A stretch of 64,000 nucleotides of DNA from Brachyhypopomus gauderio. Taxonomy: Eukaryota > Chordata > Actinopteri > Gymnotiformes > Hypopomidae. The stretch spans positions 62,001 to 126,000 of the forward strand of contig NW_027506977.1 in the NCBI RefSeq assembly GCF_052324685.1, given 5' to 3'. The translations under genes were made by a program, and so were the position numbers. The notes beneath the pieces were generated by a model that was given only the letters and a program-made list of their open reading frames with translations, had not been told where the DNA came from and did no database searches. Positions 23,084 to 36,800 of the stretch are shown piece by piece. How positions within the stretch are numbered: position 1 is the first letter of the stretch; each line of letters begins with the position of its first letter.

Positions 23084-23643
23084 AGCTTGTCAGACAAGTA
23101 GGCGTGTTTCTACTCCAAGGACTCTCTGAACTGTTTTCCCCCCACTGGTTTTTTTATGATGGTGCAAAATCCTTAAATTTATCAGAAGCCTAAATGACAG
23201 ACAGAAAATTGTTTTCTTCAATTTGTCTGTATGTTTCCTTTTGTATTTTGTAGTGTTCTTACAATTGCTGTTGTGTTTGAAAAGTGCTATTCATATTTAT
23301 AGTATGTATTATTATAAATACATATATTTCCTAAAATTTACTAGATGTAAATTACAAATAATTCCATATGCATTTCAAAGGCTTCAGTCAAAACACCATT
23401 AACATTAACCTGTACCTTTGATTTGGCATAACATTTTTATCATTAACCAGTGCTTCTGGTACTCTAAATTACTCCATAACCTTTCATATATGTTCCTTTT
23501 GCACAAGACCAAAACCTTTCGTCTGGTCCAAGCCCACAATAAAGTAGTTTTTCTCTTCTCCTTCACACAACAGATGCTTTAATGTACACAAGTTATCCCT
23601 CATATGATGACCCCTAATTGCACACGTCTGTTCCTTGCCAATT
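23084..23643. other. Intergenic DNA
   Basis: No gene seen. Around 23300-23345 it resembles 55045-55075 ('attattataaatacatatatttcctaaaat'), so part is repetitive. Confidence 0.45.
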
Positions 23644-23749
23644 ATATTGGGTAATATTATTGCAAGCCTGTTTACAATTCTGTATTACCACTCCCAGAAT
23701 GTGGACATATGTGGGCAAAGAATATTAATTATTATAATTATATATAATA

Positions 23750-25117
23750 GGGGAAGACTGGGTTTGGTTGTAACACTTTTTGCTTCTGAACCTTTATCTC
23801 ACTGAATTCTTGAGCTAGTGTCAGGAACAGCACGTGACCACCTACTTAGTCCTTGCACCTGCCGCTCGTTATCTCCCATAGCCACGTGTACTTAAGCCTT
23901 CCCCTCTCACCACCGGGTTGCGAAGTATTGTTGGCATGCCACTGACTAAGCGTTATCTCCTTGTGATTGCTCTCCTGTGTTCTGACCTCTGCTCTCGTTC
24001 CAGACCTCGTTCCCAGCCTAGCCCTCTTGTATCTCCAGTCATCTGTCTACCCGGCGTGAACTCGGACCGTCTCGACCTCGGCTATTACACACATACACCG
24101 CACACACTCCACAGTGTTGCTCGTCTACACGAGTACTCCGCATTCACTTCAAAAAATAAACAGAAAACGAAAATCCGCAATTGGATCCCTGTCTTCCTTG
24201 TGGGAACGTTACAGCTAGACTTCTCAAACTTTTATACAAAGTACACACATTTGTTTACTACAAATGGCACCAATTCAAAACTCAATTCAAATATCACAAT
24301 AGACAAAAGAAGCAACAACAGAGGCCACACCATGCAATATGCTTCAAAAAGAGGTTTTTGAAATAAAATAATGAAAGAACAACCCAGAACAATGTCTCTC
24401 TCTCTGTGACTGACCATAACTCATATCCACTTTCTGTTTTGTTTGAGTGTGTGTAAATTAGTGTACTAGAACAAACTTATTCAAAAATATGTATGTACCT
24501 GTGTAAAGAACATGAATGTCAAATAATAAACAATGTCAATGTGTGTGTGTGTTATATGGCAGATACCATGTGCCTTCGCAACTGATCTGACTGACTTGCC
24601 CTTCTTTGTGACCTCATCAGATGCTTTAAGAAAAAACATTTGTCTTTCATGTCAGTCTTTCTTTTACACTGCCTAGGCATTCTGTAAAATTATTAAATTC
24701 AATAATGTTTTCTTAGTTGTATGTAAGGTGATGGTTGTAACACTTATAAAAGCTGTGTTACAACCCACCCCACCCCTGTCAGCCATTGTTTAGCTAGCTG
24801 TTTTAGCAAGGTGATTTGAACTTAACAGGGCAAAATGCATCACAATTTACCTACTACAATTAATGTAATAGTTCAATGTAATATAATTCTTATACTATTG
24901 CAGATAAACCATAAGTACTAAACTAAAAACTCTTTCACCTCATTTTTTTCTCTATGGAATCTGCATGTGTCTGTTTCCATCCTTGATATTCACCATGTGT
25001 GATCAGGGAGTAATTGGGTAAATACCAGAACGATCATATGACTCATATCTGATCCATGATCGGTGGAATTGATGGTGTTACAACTCTCCCTATGTTACAA
25101 CAATACCCGGTCTCCCC
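23750..25117 (+). mobile_element. Non-coding DNA transposon with GGGGA ends (family X, copy 1)
   Basis: Ends GGGGAAGACTGGG...GGTTGTAACAC and, inverted, GGGGAGACCGGG...GTTGTAACA, with ATA on both outer sides. Net length is about 970 bp once the solo LTR at 23819-24213 is removed. Further copies lie at 48589-51660 (inverted, carrying piggyBac) and 59272-63396 (carrying hAT and piggyBac). Paralogy with the third copy extends left to 23644. No coding sequence was recognised and the superfamily is not assigned. Confidence 0.65.
23819..24213 (+). mobile_element. Solo LTR with 5-bp TSD and an empty site elsewhere in the window
   Basis: 395 bp, TGTCAGGAAC...GGAACGTTACA, flanked by GCTAG (23814-23818, 24214-24218). 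The paralogous sequence at about 59340-59350 reads straight through GAGCTAGATTTCTC, the uninserted state. An AATAAA signal lies near its right end. An open frame across it has no protein resemblance. Confidence 0.9.
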
Positions 25118-25144
25118 ATACAGTATATTATATTCTCCTTTCTT

Positions 25145-25782
25145 ACACGTCAACATGCAGGTGTCTTGACCCTCCATCATCCAGGACACATGGGAGACAA
25201 GCATCCAGACTTTTCTCTGTCCTGGCTCCAAGGTGGTGGAATGAACTTCCCTTGTGTGTCCGAACATCGGAGTCACTTGCTGTCTTCAGACGCCGACTGA
25301 AGACCCACCTCTTTCAAGTGCACTTTGCATAATTATGCTTCGTCTATTGTGCTTTCATGTCTCTTTCCTCAGGTGTTTGTTACAGGTATTGTTTACTGTC
25401 TTTTTCCTCAGGTGATGTGTATGTTCTAGTGCTGTCAATTCCAGATGCCGCGATTAAAAGTCCTGACCAGGATTTTGCTCAAGCTTGCTAGATTTTCTAA
25501 TTAGCAAGCCAGGTAAAATTAGTGGAATCAATACAATCCAGGAAGCCAGAGCAAAATCCTGGTGAGGACTTTTAATCGCGGCACCTGGAATTGACAGCAC
25601 TAGTATGTTCAGGTATAATTGTTAGGTATCATTTGACTTTCGTCTAGTGGTTTTTCCAGCTTCGAGTACCTTGTGTTCAGGACTATCTATTCTACCTTGG
25701 AGATTCCAAGCAACTACATAGCACTTTTGTAAGTCGCTCTGGATAAGAGCGTCTGCTAAATGCCATAAATGTAAATGTAAAA
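25145..25782 (+). mobile_element. 3' end of a CR1/L2-type LINE
   Basis: Encodes the last part of a reverse-transcriptase ORF (to 25332), with LFSVLAPRWWNELPLCVRTS and FRRRLKTHLF, typical of fish LINEs. Its 3' UTR ends in the widespread tail 'cgctctggataagagcgtctgctaaatgc' split over 25734-25763, then ATGTAA repeats. A MITE (25427-25602) interrupts the UTR. 5'-truncated. Confidence 0.85.
25427..25602. mobile_element. Palindromic hAT MITE
   Basis: 176 bp with inverted repeats of about 54 bp starting TAGTGCTGTCAATTCC, and an exact 8-bp duplication GTATGTTC (25419-25426, 25603-25610). Its interior (AGGATTTTGCTC...) closely resembles the MITE at 59526, although that one has different outer ends. 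Confidence 0.93.
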
Positions 25783-26003
25783 CGCGCACACACACACAAG
25801 CTGAGATGCTGAAAAAGAAACCGTACAGCAGTGGATACAAAGTTGTACAGATCATATACATTATAGAACACAACATGAAATACATTCTAGGCTGCCCAAC
25901 AAAGCACAGCACGTGGGAAAATTAACAGGACAGAAATAGCTTTAATCTAATTATTGTGCAAACACATTCCTAAGGAAAAAACTCTTTGGGTGAAAGTGTG
26001 GGT

Positions 26004-26019
26004 GGCTCTTAAAAGAGCC
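26004..26019 (-). terminator. Histone 3' stem-loop of H2B
   Basis: GGCTCTTAAAAGAGCC, 33 bp past the H2B stop on the minus strand. A candidate downstream element AAAGAGTT lies at about 25980-25988. Confidence 0.92.
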
Positions 26020-26051
26020 TTTGGGTTGGTTAAGTCGCACTATTCGGCCAT

Positions 26052-26486
<435 letters not shown>

Positions 26487-26634
26487 TTAAGAGTTTGGTA
26501 TTCTAATTAGGTCACGCCCTCCCTCCGCGGTCATGACTACGCATCATTGGTCAAAAACAAGCCCTCCTCTGACAGGACCTCCTATCGTGGCTCCGCCACC
26601 CCACTGTGCCGTAGCGTTTACCTCTTAATCCCGC

Positions 26635-27262
26635 CCAGCCATTTCTGCCTTCAACTTTCAAACGAAAACTATGATAGAACATCAAAATCTGTTTAGTTCT
26701 GCTTGCGCAAGGAATTTCTAGCTTTTCATTTTATTAGACTAAAATTCTTTGGATGTGGTTCTAAACTAGCTAGGTCATAACTTTGATTATCATTACAAAA
26801 AAAAAATCTTTATTTGTATAGTATCTTTCATAGATACATGAAACTCAAAGTGCTTTACAAAATAAATAAAAAACATTTTAAAAAACCTAAAGAAAAAAAG
26901 GAAACAAACATAATAAAATAATATAAAAATGACAATTTATTAAAATAGACAGAGTAATGTAATAAAGTAAATAAGACAACTTAAAATAATTGGAACAGAC
27001 ATAGAATGTTAAATAATGTCATAACGTCATAAAATTATTTACCATTAGTTTCAATAATGCAGTTTCATTGCATTATTTCGTCATAAAGCGTCTCCATTCA
27101 TTTAATATGTCCATTTATTTAAATGTTTTAGGATTCAGAGACTACAAAGGGCATTTTAAAACTGTTGTAGTACACGGCAACGTCGGACATTCTGTGTGAT
27201 AAATGGTGTAGAAATTATCTGGGGGTTCATGTAACAGAGTTCATGTAGCCTATAAAATGAAA
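26635..27262. repeat. H2B-H4 spacer, inverted paralogue of 40660-41258
   Basis: AT-rich spacer that matches the reverse complement of 40660-41258 over about 600 bp with moderate divergence and small indels. It contains the 'ctttatttgtatag...aaactcaaagtgctttac' retrotransposon-tail motif at about 26808-26860, which also recurs in the piggyBac tandem repeats. No gene. Confidence 0.85.
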
Positions 27263-27441
27263 TGGTATAAAGCGTATGCTGTTTTAATATTGTAATGTTT
27301 GACATTATGGATTTTGCAATGATTGTGTATTGACCCTTCCATAATTTTAATAAAAGTACCTTCAAAAAGCAAAGTCGGACAAAACGTTCTCTGTGCGCGT
27401 TTAAGTAATTGACGCTTGTGGTTACCAGTAAACGCATGAAA

Positions 27442-27482
27442 CAGCTCTTTAAATGAGTATATGGGTGGCTCTTAAAAGAGCC
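27442..27482 (-). terminator. Histone 3' stem-loop and HDE of H4
   Basis: Stem-loop GGCTCTTAAAAGAGCC at 27467-27482, 25 bp after the H4 stop, followed on the minus strand by AAAGAGCTG (27442-27450), a canonical U7-binding downstream element. Confidence 0.93.
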
Positions 27483-27507
27483 GTTGGTTTCGTGTCGAGT
27501 TGAGCGT

Positions 27508-28739
<1,232 letters not shown>

Positions 28740-29079
28740 CGCTAAACAACGGAAAAGAGAAACAATAAAGCTGCAACACCCAGCGCGCCTCTGTTATACT
28801 TCTCTACAGGACCTCTTTGAAGACACTGGCGCACTGGAGGAGGCGGAGCTAAATGCCACGTTCCTCCAAAGCCTCCAGCACCACATTTAGACCAACTGGA
28901 ACAAGGACTCCACGCTAAGTCACAAAAAGTACAATTTTACAATTTGAGATAGTTTAGGCAAGCACAACAAGCAGCAAATAAAAGGGAAAAGAGAAAGCAA
29001 AGAAAGACAGCAACAGCCAGCCTACAACTCTTTCTGTTACTACTACTGCTAATAACAAGAATAAGACTTGGCATAGAAG
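28740..29079. other. H4 upstream region
   Basis: Beyond the promoter there is only simple A-rich sequence and no gene. The first ~130 bp probably hold H4 promoter elements. Confidence 0.45.
28793..28799 (-). promoter_or_regulatory. TATA-like box of H4
   Basis: The minus strand reads AGTATAAC about 55 bp upstream of the H4 ATG, in a suitable position for a histone core promoter. Confidence 0.5.
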
Positions 29080-29081
29080 TA

Positions 29082-29914
29082 CACTATATTGCCAAAAGTA
29101 TTCACTCACCCATCCAAATGATCAGGATGAGGTATTTCAATCACTTCCTTGGCCACAGGGGTATAAAATTAAGCACCTTTGCATGCAGACTGTTTTTACA
29201 AAGTATTTGTGAAATAATGGGTTGTTCAATTAATCCAGCATGAAATTGTAATAGGATGCCACCTGTGCAACAAATCCAGTCCTGAAATGTCCTTGCTCCA
29301 AAATATTCTGCAGTCAACTGTCAGCTGTATTATAAGAAGATTGAAGTGTTTGTGAACCACAGCAACTCAGTCACTAAGTAGTAGGCCAGGTAAACTGATG
29401 GAGCAGGTTCAGCGGATGCTGAAGCACATTGTGTAAAGAGGACATCCAAAATGCATGTGGCCTTCAGATTAACTCAAGAACAGTGTGCAGAGACCTTCAT
29501 GGAATGGGGTTCCATGGCTGAGCAGCTGCATCCAAGCCATACATCACCAAGTGCAATGCAAAGCATCAGATGCAGTGGTGTAAAGCACTCCACCTCTGTA
29601 CTCAAAAGCAGTCGAGGCGTGTTCTCTGGAGTGACAAATCACGTTTCTCTATCACGTTTCTGGCAATCTTATGGACCAGGCCTTCTGCTCCAACATCAGT
29701 ATATGACCTCACAAGTGCGCTTCTGGAAGAATGATCAAAATCTCCATGAACACACTCCTAAACTTTGTGCACAGCCTTCCCAGAAGAGTTGAAGCTGTTC
29801 TAGATGCAAAGTGTGGACCAACGTCAAATTGAACCCTATGGATTAGGAATGAGATGTCACTTAAGCTCATATGCGAGTCAAGGAAGGTGAGCGAATACTT
29901 TTGGCAATATAGTG
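29082..29914 (+). mobile_element. Tc1/mariner deletion derivative
   Basis: Inverted ends of about 28 bp (CACTATATTGCCAAAAGTAT...) flanked by TA on both sides. The interior retains a diverged piece of Tc1-like transposase (about 29450-29800) with several frame breaks and a large deletion of the catalytic part. Inactive. Confidence 0.9.
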
Positions 29915-29916
29915 TA

Positions 29917-30560
29917 GATCCTCAGCACTGGGAACTAGAGTTTCAAACATCTACGTTAGAGGAGTCCTGCTGTAAAATGGAGAAATATGCACTCTTTCTT
30001 TAAAATGAGAAGTCTGAAACCTGTTCCTCAGGGCAACCTGAACACAGCTCAGGAAAATTATTTTATAATAATAAATATTATTATTATTAGAGGGCTTGAA
30101 AAGTCTTATTTTGTTATGCCTCATACTTCTTCTTATTATAGGACTTGTGCTATGTTTGTGCTATATATAGGACTTTTTTGAGTTGACAGCATTTGTAATT
30201 GTTTATGAATTTAAACATTCTTAAAGCCCCATAGAAATTAATGGCGAAATTTTCAGAATTTAAAATTATAACTGCCAGTTAGAGTGTGCTGTAGTGAAAA
30301 ATGATCAAAAATCTCCTGGATAAACTGCTGTAAAATTTTTAAGCATTTACCTAGAAGCTCCATTTAAATTTTACATAGGAGAGAAACTTGTCCTTTCCGG
30401 CAGTCCTAAATATCTATCATTTGAATAATTACTTTTTAAAGTTATGACCATTTGTTTGGCCCTATGCACCACAAATTGCCCCATGGGCTCTCATGTAAAC
30501 TTATCAAAATAAGAGTTAAGCTTTTTCTCAATTTGCCTCGGTGTTTAACTTGTCATAAAT
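29917..30560. other. Intergenic DNA
   Basis: AT-rich, no gene recognised. A short TTATTA microsatellite lies near 30062-30090. Confidence 0.45.
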
Positions 30561-31000
30561 CAGACAATACATACATACATCTCTCTCATACACACTCCAC
30601 ACAGACACACACATACCTACATCTCTCTCATACCCATGCCACGTACACAGACAGATACATAGCTAAGGAGGTGGTCATACATACAATACACCTTCATACA
30701 CACAACATATGCATCATATATGCCATAAACATACACACCACATACAATCCCATGAACCATAACACACAACTAGACTCTACACACATTGCACTCTAATCCT
30801 GTCACAACAGGTAGCTCCCCCCACACACCCACACACATACATCTGTCTCTTACCCATTCCACACAGACACACACACCACACAGACACATACATACATACA
30901 TCTCTCTCATACCCATAGCACACAGACATACAGCACACTGTGCACCTTCATACACATCACACTATACACACTATTCACCTTCATGAACTACACGCATCTG
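30561..31000. repeat. CA-rich degenerate tandem array
   Basis: About 440 bp of ACACA/ATACAT repeats interspersed with recurring 'acatctctctcataccca' units at 30577, 30620 and 30897. A degenerate minisatellite; open frames here are low-complexity. Confidence 0.75.
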
Positions 31001-31020
31001 GGCTTTAGAAAGTCCTAGAG

Positions 31021-31269
31021 CAGGGGTACTCAACTGGCGGACCGCGGTCCGGATCCGGACCCAATCTCATTCCTGATTAACTGGATACGGACCAAAAAAA
31101 AAAACGGAGCATTTATTTCAGGGCTATTGAAAAATAAACACTCCGTCACGAGTGTTACGTTTGCCACCCCCGCTCAACAACTTACGTTCGCCACCCCCGC
31201 CGCACCTGACCTCAGGTCACAGGTATCTGCCAAAATTGGACCGTGGACAAATTTAGTTGAGTACTCCTG
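31021..31269. mobile_element. hAT-type MITE
   Basis: Ends CAGGGGTACTCAACT and AGTTGAGTACTCCTG are inverted. Flanks TCCTAGAG and TCCTAGGA fit an 8-bp duplication with slight decay. It contains the shared CAACAACTTACGTTCGCC motif at 31172-31192. Confidence 0.8.
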
Positions 31270-31575
31270 TCCTAGGAGGAGTAGTTAATGGGGATTGACA
31301 AACCAGAGCAGAGGCCAGGCAGCAGATACACAGGCTAGGCTGTTCTAGTGTTGTGTTGTTCGTGAACGATTCGTTGAAATGAACGAATCATTTGAGAGAA
31401 CGTACTGAATCGATTCACTTCCTCAGCTGATTCGTTCCTTTTTCAGTTCAGTAGTTGAGCTCAGCAGCGACCGTGCAGGCCGGCAGGGGGAACTGCTGTG
31501 TGGCCTGTGAATCACTGATTCACCCGTGAATCTAGAGGCGGAGACATTCATTGTGAGGGAACTGCGCATGCTCAG

Positions 31576-31896
31576 TGATTCGTTCACTGTACTGAGGGAT
31601 CTCGTTCACTCTCTGATTCGTTCACTGTACTGAGAGCTCTCGTTCACACTCTGATTCATTCACTGAACTGAGGGCTCTCGTTCACTCTCTGATTCGTTCA
31701 CTGTACTGAGAGCTCTCGTTCACTCTCTGATTCGTTCACTGAACTGAGGGCTCTCGTTCACTCTCTGATTCGTTCACTCAACTGAGGGCTCTCGTTCACT
31801 CTCTGATTCGTTCATGAACTGAGGACTCTCGTTCATTCTCTGATTCATTCACTGTACTGTGGGCTCTCGTTCATTCTCTGATTCGTTCACTGAACA
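31576..31896. repeat. 38-bp minisatellite, about 8.5 units
   Basis: Eight nearly perfect units of 'tgattcgttcactg...gagggctctcgttcactctc' (one is 37 bp) plus a partial ninth. Related 'gaacgatt/gattcgtt' motifs precede it from 31370, including an inverted GAACGAATC near 31382, suggesting that the array lies inside a larger repeat. Confidence 0.93.
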
Positions 31897-32082
31897 TACT
31901 GTCACCCAGAGAACTGTTGCTAAGGACGTGATTTACGTTTACACTGCTACTCACTCACATTTTCTTTTTGATTGCATATTTAAGTTGATATTTTCTTCTG
32001 AATGTACAGTTTTTATCCTAATTTTATATTTATTTTGCACTCAGTTGTAGGTTAGTACATACTTATTTTTTGTATTAAGTTA

Positions 32083-32270
32083 CAGTGATCCCACGCCACT
32101 TCACGCTTCAGCTTTTGCGAATTTACTCTTTCACGGGTTTTTATAAGATATTAATGGGGAAAAATAATTTGTGGGTCTTCACTTTTTCGCCAGTTGTCTG
32201 CGGAATTCGATCTGCTGAAAAAAAATATATTTTATGATTTTTTACATGACAAAATCCCAAAATGTATAAA
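32083..32270. mobile_element. Possible pogo/Tigger-like end
   Basis: ACAGTGATCCCACGCCACTT followed by 'cacgcttcagcttttgcgaattt' resembles the terminal repeat of pogo-like elements from memory. Only one end is visible and nothing coding follows. Confidence 0.3.
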
Positions 32271-32402
32271 AAAAATTATAAGTATTAATTCTAACAATTA
32301 ACAAGGAATGTTATAAATAATAAAATAGTACGAATTACAGGAAATAGAGCATATTTACTCTCGAAAACGAGAACCAGCATCACTTGCCTGAGACTCTACT
32401 CG

Positions 32403-32630
32403 CCTACATGAGATTGTATAGAATAGAATAGAATAGAATAGAATAGGTACTTTATTAATCCCGAAGGAAAATAAGTATGCAACACAACTGCTCGCTGGAC
32501 AAGCACACATGCACAGAACAGTGTGGGAATGGTTATTAAGTGAATGGGAAAAGTTTATGTAAAGGTGTGGGGAGGGTTTATAAAGCCTTAATATAGTGTA
32601 TAAAAACTTAAATAAATATACCATTTCTAC
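32403..32630 (-). mobile_element. LINE 3' tail on the minus strand
   Basis: (GAATA)n at 32419-32443 followed by 'ggtactttattaatcccgaaggaaaat', which in reverse is a common fish LINE 3' end with a pentanucleotide tail. It lies head to head with the LINE coding sequence starting at about 32640, so an inversion or two separate fragments are possible. Confidence 0.55.
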
Positions 32631-32639
32631 TTCGTGGAT

Positions 32640-35600
32640 TGCAGGTAGTTCTGGAATCTCCAGAATGTGATAAAGTACCGGGAGTACCTGGAGTGCAGTG
32701 TGCTGTGCTTTTCTGAGACCTGGCTGTGTACTGACTGTCCGTACTCTAACGTGTCGGTGCCCGGCTTTCGGATCGTGAGGGCCGACATGAAAAATGGTGC
32801 CATCCGCAACATCTTACTATTAAGGAGAGTCATTGTTGCTCAAACGCTGAACTTTTAGCAGTCAGTTCACGTCCGTACTACCTGGCGAGGGAATTCACCG
32901 CCACCATCTTTGTTATTGTTTACATTCCGCCAATTGCGGATGCGGAGGTAGCGTGTGACGTTATACTCTCATGTATCGCAAGACTTCAGACTCTGTATCC
33001 AAATGCTCTTCAATCATGACTTCAATCACGTCACACTCTCCACCACCTTACCAAAGTTTTACCAGTTTGTAAAGTGTGCAACAAGGGAGAATAAAGTCCT
33101 GGATCTTCTGTATGCAAATGTAAAAATTGCATACAGCTCATCTGCACTTCCCCCACTTGGTAGGTCCGATCACAATTTGGTCCTGCTGACCCCCACATAC
33201 CGACCAGTGGTCTTAAGACAGCCTGTGACAGTAAAGACCATCAGGAGGTGGACTCCAGAGGCAGAGGAGGCTCTACAAATCTGCTTTGAGACCACAGACT
33301 GGGGAGTTTTGTATGAGTCAGCTGGAGAGGACATTAACAATGTGACGAACCGCATCACTGACTACATCAACTTCTGTACTGACACCATTGTTCCAGTCAG
33401 GCGGGTGCATTGTTTTCCCAACAACAAAGCATGGATCACCAGTGATATGAAAGAACTTTTAAATAAAAAGAAGCAGGCTTTCAAGCTGAGAGACAAAGAT
33501 CTTCTTAGGAGTGTGCAAAAGCAGCTGAAGGTGAGACTGAGGGTGAACAAGGTGGCATACAAAAGGAAGCTGGAAGGCCAACTACAGCAGAACAATGCCA
33601 AGGAAGTCTGGTCAGGAATGAAGATGATCATGGGTTACAGTTCACAACAACAAGCTGCTGGGGGTAGTCTGGACATGGCCAATGAGCTAAATGCTTCCTT
33701 CAATAGATTTAGCACACCCACACCCATCACCAGCAGCACCCTGTTCACACCCTTGTCACCTTAACAGCTTTCTCATTCCTTTTCACACCCCACCACTTCA
33801 CAGCCATTGTCTGCAGATACACATCCACCTCAATCAATCAATCAAATTTTATTTATATAGCGCTTTTTACAACAGTTGTTGTCACAAAGCAGCTTTACAA
33901 GTGCCGAGTCCAAGCCCCCAATGAGCAAGCCAAGGGCGAAAGTGGCAAGGAAAAACTCCCTAGTTTTTTTGCATGAGGAAGAAACCTTGAGAGGAACCAA
34001 GACTCAGGGGGGGAACCCATCCTCCTCTGGCCGACACCGGTCACCATGACAACAACAACAACAATTTAGACAGAAAGAAGAGAAAGAAAAGGAAAAATAT
34101 GTAATAATGTCCATCATGATGTATGCATCCGGTTAGGCAGGAGGTGGCTGGCTCAGGATGGATCGCTGGTCTCCTCATCTCATTATTCCTCAAGCAGGCG
34201 GGCAGCCATGTGGAGAAATGAAACAGGGAAAATTAGCTCTGTATGAGGACATATACAGGACAGGTAAAATTATAAACATTTCCGGAGTGTGGCAGCAACT
34301 CCGGCATTTAGTTAAATTATTACAGCCTAGCTAAAAAGGCAGAACCAGAAGGTAACATAGGCTTGGGGGCATTCTGAGACAATGGCATCCGTCCACTGCA
34401 CTGTCAACAAACTTGAGTGACCACGAGCAGTGACAGGACGACAGCACCAGCGCCCCAGTCTACCATAAAACCCTTCGTCTATGAACCCCTGGATCTGTAC
34501 TTTTATCTAAGGGGGGATATTAATTATCAAACGCTAAACTAAATAAGTGGGTTTTCAACCTAGACTTAAAGATTGTGACTGTGTCGGAGTCCCGGATGCA
34601 TTTAGGAAGATTATTCCAAAGCTGGGGGGCCTTACAAGAAAAGGCTCTTCCCCCTGCTGTTACCTTATTAATTTTTGGAACTAATAAAAGACCAGCACCC
34701 TGTGATCTTAGTGGGCGTGGGGGTTCGTAATAGGAAATAAGTTCCTGAAGGTACTCCGGAGCAAGCCCGTGCAATGCTTTATAAGTTAATAAAAGAATTT
34801 TAAAGTCAATACGAAATTTAACTGGGAGCCAATGCAGGGCTGATAGGACTGGACTGATATGCTGAAATTTTCTAGTTCTGGTCAGAACCCTGGCTGCGGC
34901 ATTTTGAACTATTTGAAGTTTATTTAGATTCCTATTTGAACATCCTGACAGTAGTGCATTGCAGTAGTCTAATCTAGAGCTAACAAAGGCGTGCACCAAT
35001 TTTTCCGCATCATCCTGTGATAATGCATTTCTTAATTTAGCAATGTTACGGAGATGTAGAAAAGCTATCCTAGTAGTATTATCTATGTATTTATCAAATG
35101 ATAGGTCAGAGTCGAGTATGACGCCTAGGTTTTTGGTTACTGTGCCAGGTGTAATGGGGTAGCCTGCGAGATTAAGCATTAGATCTGGAATTTTCTGTTT
35201 TGAGGCCTTAGGGCCCAGAAGGAGAACTTCTGTTTTGTCCTCATTAAGTTGGAGGAAGTTTAGAGACATCCAGCATTTAATATCTTTTACACAGGCCTCA
35301 ATTTTTTCTTAAACTGAGTTTGTCATCAGGTTTGGCTGATATGTAAAGTTGAGTGTCATCTGCATAGCAGTGAAAATTGACACCATGTTTGTTTATAACT
35401 GTGCCCAATGGTAGCATATATAATGTAAATAATAGTGGTCCTAGAATGGAGCCTTGCGGGACCCCATATTTAACTTTTGTACGTTTGGATGGAACATTAT
35501 TGAGCTCTACAAACTGATAGCGATTTGTTAAGTAAGAATGAAACCATGAAAGGGCTGTGCTAGAAACTCCAACCCAGCGTTCTAACCTTTCTAGCAAGAT

Positions 35601-36800
35601 CCTATGATCAATTGTGTCGAAAGCTGCACTAAGATCAAGAAGCACTAACAGCGATACATAACCTTGATCTGAAGCAAGGAGGAGGTAATTTGTTACTTTA
35701 ACGCTGTTTCAGTACTGTGATGGGGCCTAAAACCAGATTGCAACTTTTCAAATATGTGATGCCTATGCAGATATAGGCATAATTGCTGGGCAACAGCTTT
35801 TTCTATGATCTTAGATATAAATGATGTGTTTGAAATGGGTCTATAATTAGATAGTACAGTAGGATCAAGATTTGGTTTCTTAATCAGAGGTTTAATAACT
35901 GCTAATTTACATGATTTGGGCATGTGACCTATTGTAATGGATGAGTTAACTATAGTTAGAAGAGGTTCAGTTACCGCTGGTAATACCTCTTTTAATAACT
36001 TTGATGGAACCGAGTCTAGTGTGCAGGTAGCACAATTTAAGGAAGAAATTTTTTTTCTAATTCTGATTGTGGGAGTGGATGAAAAGCATCAAGTTTTTCT
36101 CCCAGTATGCGATTTAAATCGATGTCAACCAAACCAGATGACATACCAGTTGTATTACTAATAAAAGGTTTTATATTTTGTCTAATATTCTCTATTTTAT
36201 TATCAAAAAAATCTATAAATACATTACTAGTGAGGTTTACTGGAATCTGAGGTTCTGCGCCTGCTTGATTTTTTGTAAGTTTGGAAATAGTATTAAAAAG
36301 AAATCTAGGATTGTTTTTATTTTTCTCTATCAGTGAGGCTAGGTATGCTGAGCGTGCTTTAGCGAGTGCCCGTTTGTAGTCAATGACCACCTTTGGAGGT
36401 GACCGCCTACCAGGTGAAGAGGCAGTTGGAGAAGCTGAAGCCAGGAAAAGCTGCAGGCCCTCATGGAATTGTCCCAAGAGTCCTGAAGGTCTGTGCCTCT
36501 CAGCTGTGTGAGATCCTCCAGCAGGTGTTGGGGAAATCATCATGTCTGGTTCCTGTTGCAAAAAAAGTCTCAGACTTCCACTCTCAATGACTACAGACCA
36601 GTGGCTCTCACATCTCATGTCATGAAGGTCCTTGAAAGACTTGTTCTGACACATCTCAGACCTCAGGTCAGCCCTTTCCTGGACCCCCTGAAGTTTGCTT
36701 ACCAGCAGAAGGCTGGAGTGGATCATGCTGTGATCAGGCTCACTATCATCTTGACCAGGCCAACACATCTGTGAGAGCCGCCTTTTTGACTTTTTCGTCT
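32640..36800 (+). pseudogene. Broken LINE ORF (endonuclease and start of RT), plus strand
   Basis: Endonuclease motifs (VLCFSETWL, VPGFRIVRAD, then DFNHVTLSTTL, LPPLGRSDHNLV) and the linker region (RRWTPEAEEALQICFETTDW, CFPNNKAWITSD) read to about 33830. The ORF resumes at 36393 with VTAYQVKRQLEKLKPGKAAG, then NDYRPVALTSHVMKVLERLV in a shifted frame, and breaks off near 36800. Internal deletions and frameshifts near 32800-33010 and 36560 inactivate it. The gap is an inserted L2-like LINE. Confidence 0.85.
33831..36386 (-). mobile_element. L2-like LINE inserted in another LINE
   Basis: 2556 bp on the minus strand, flanked by CCACCT (33825-33830, 36387-36392). Fragments of one ORF in order: linker (about 36370-36040), RT start (35923-35693, SNYRPISNTSFISKIIEK), RT core (35645-35298, [22 protein letters not shown], catalytic YADDTQLY) and thumb/C-terminus (35269-34520, NLGVILDSDLSF, SSRLDYCNALLSG, RVLTRTRKFQHI). 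The 3' UTR ends with ATCAATCAATCAA on the plus strand at 33831-33845. At least three frameshifts; 5'-truncated before the endonuclease. Confidence 0.88.

Noticed and set aside
23918-24361. 147-codon frame across the solo LTR
   Set aside because: It spans the LTR border and target duplication and has no protein resemblance.
30561-31000. Possible CRISPR-like array of regular repeats
   Set aside because: Eukaryotic CA-rich degenerate minisatellite with irregular spacing and no unique spacers.
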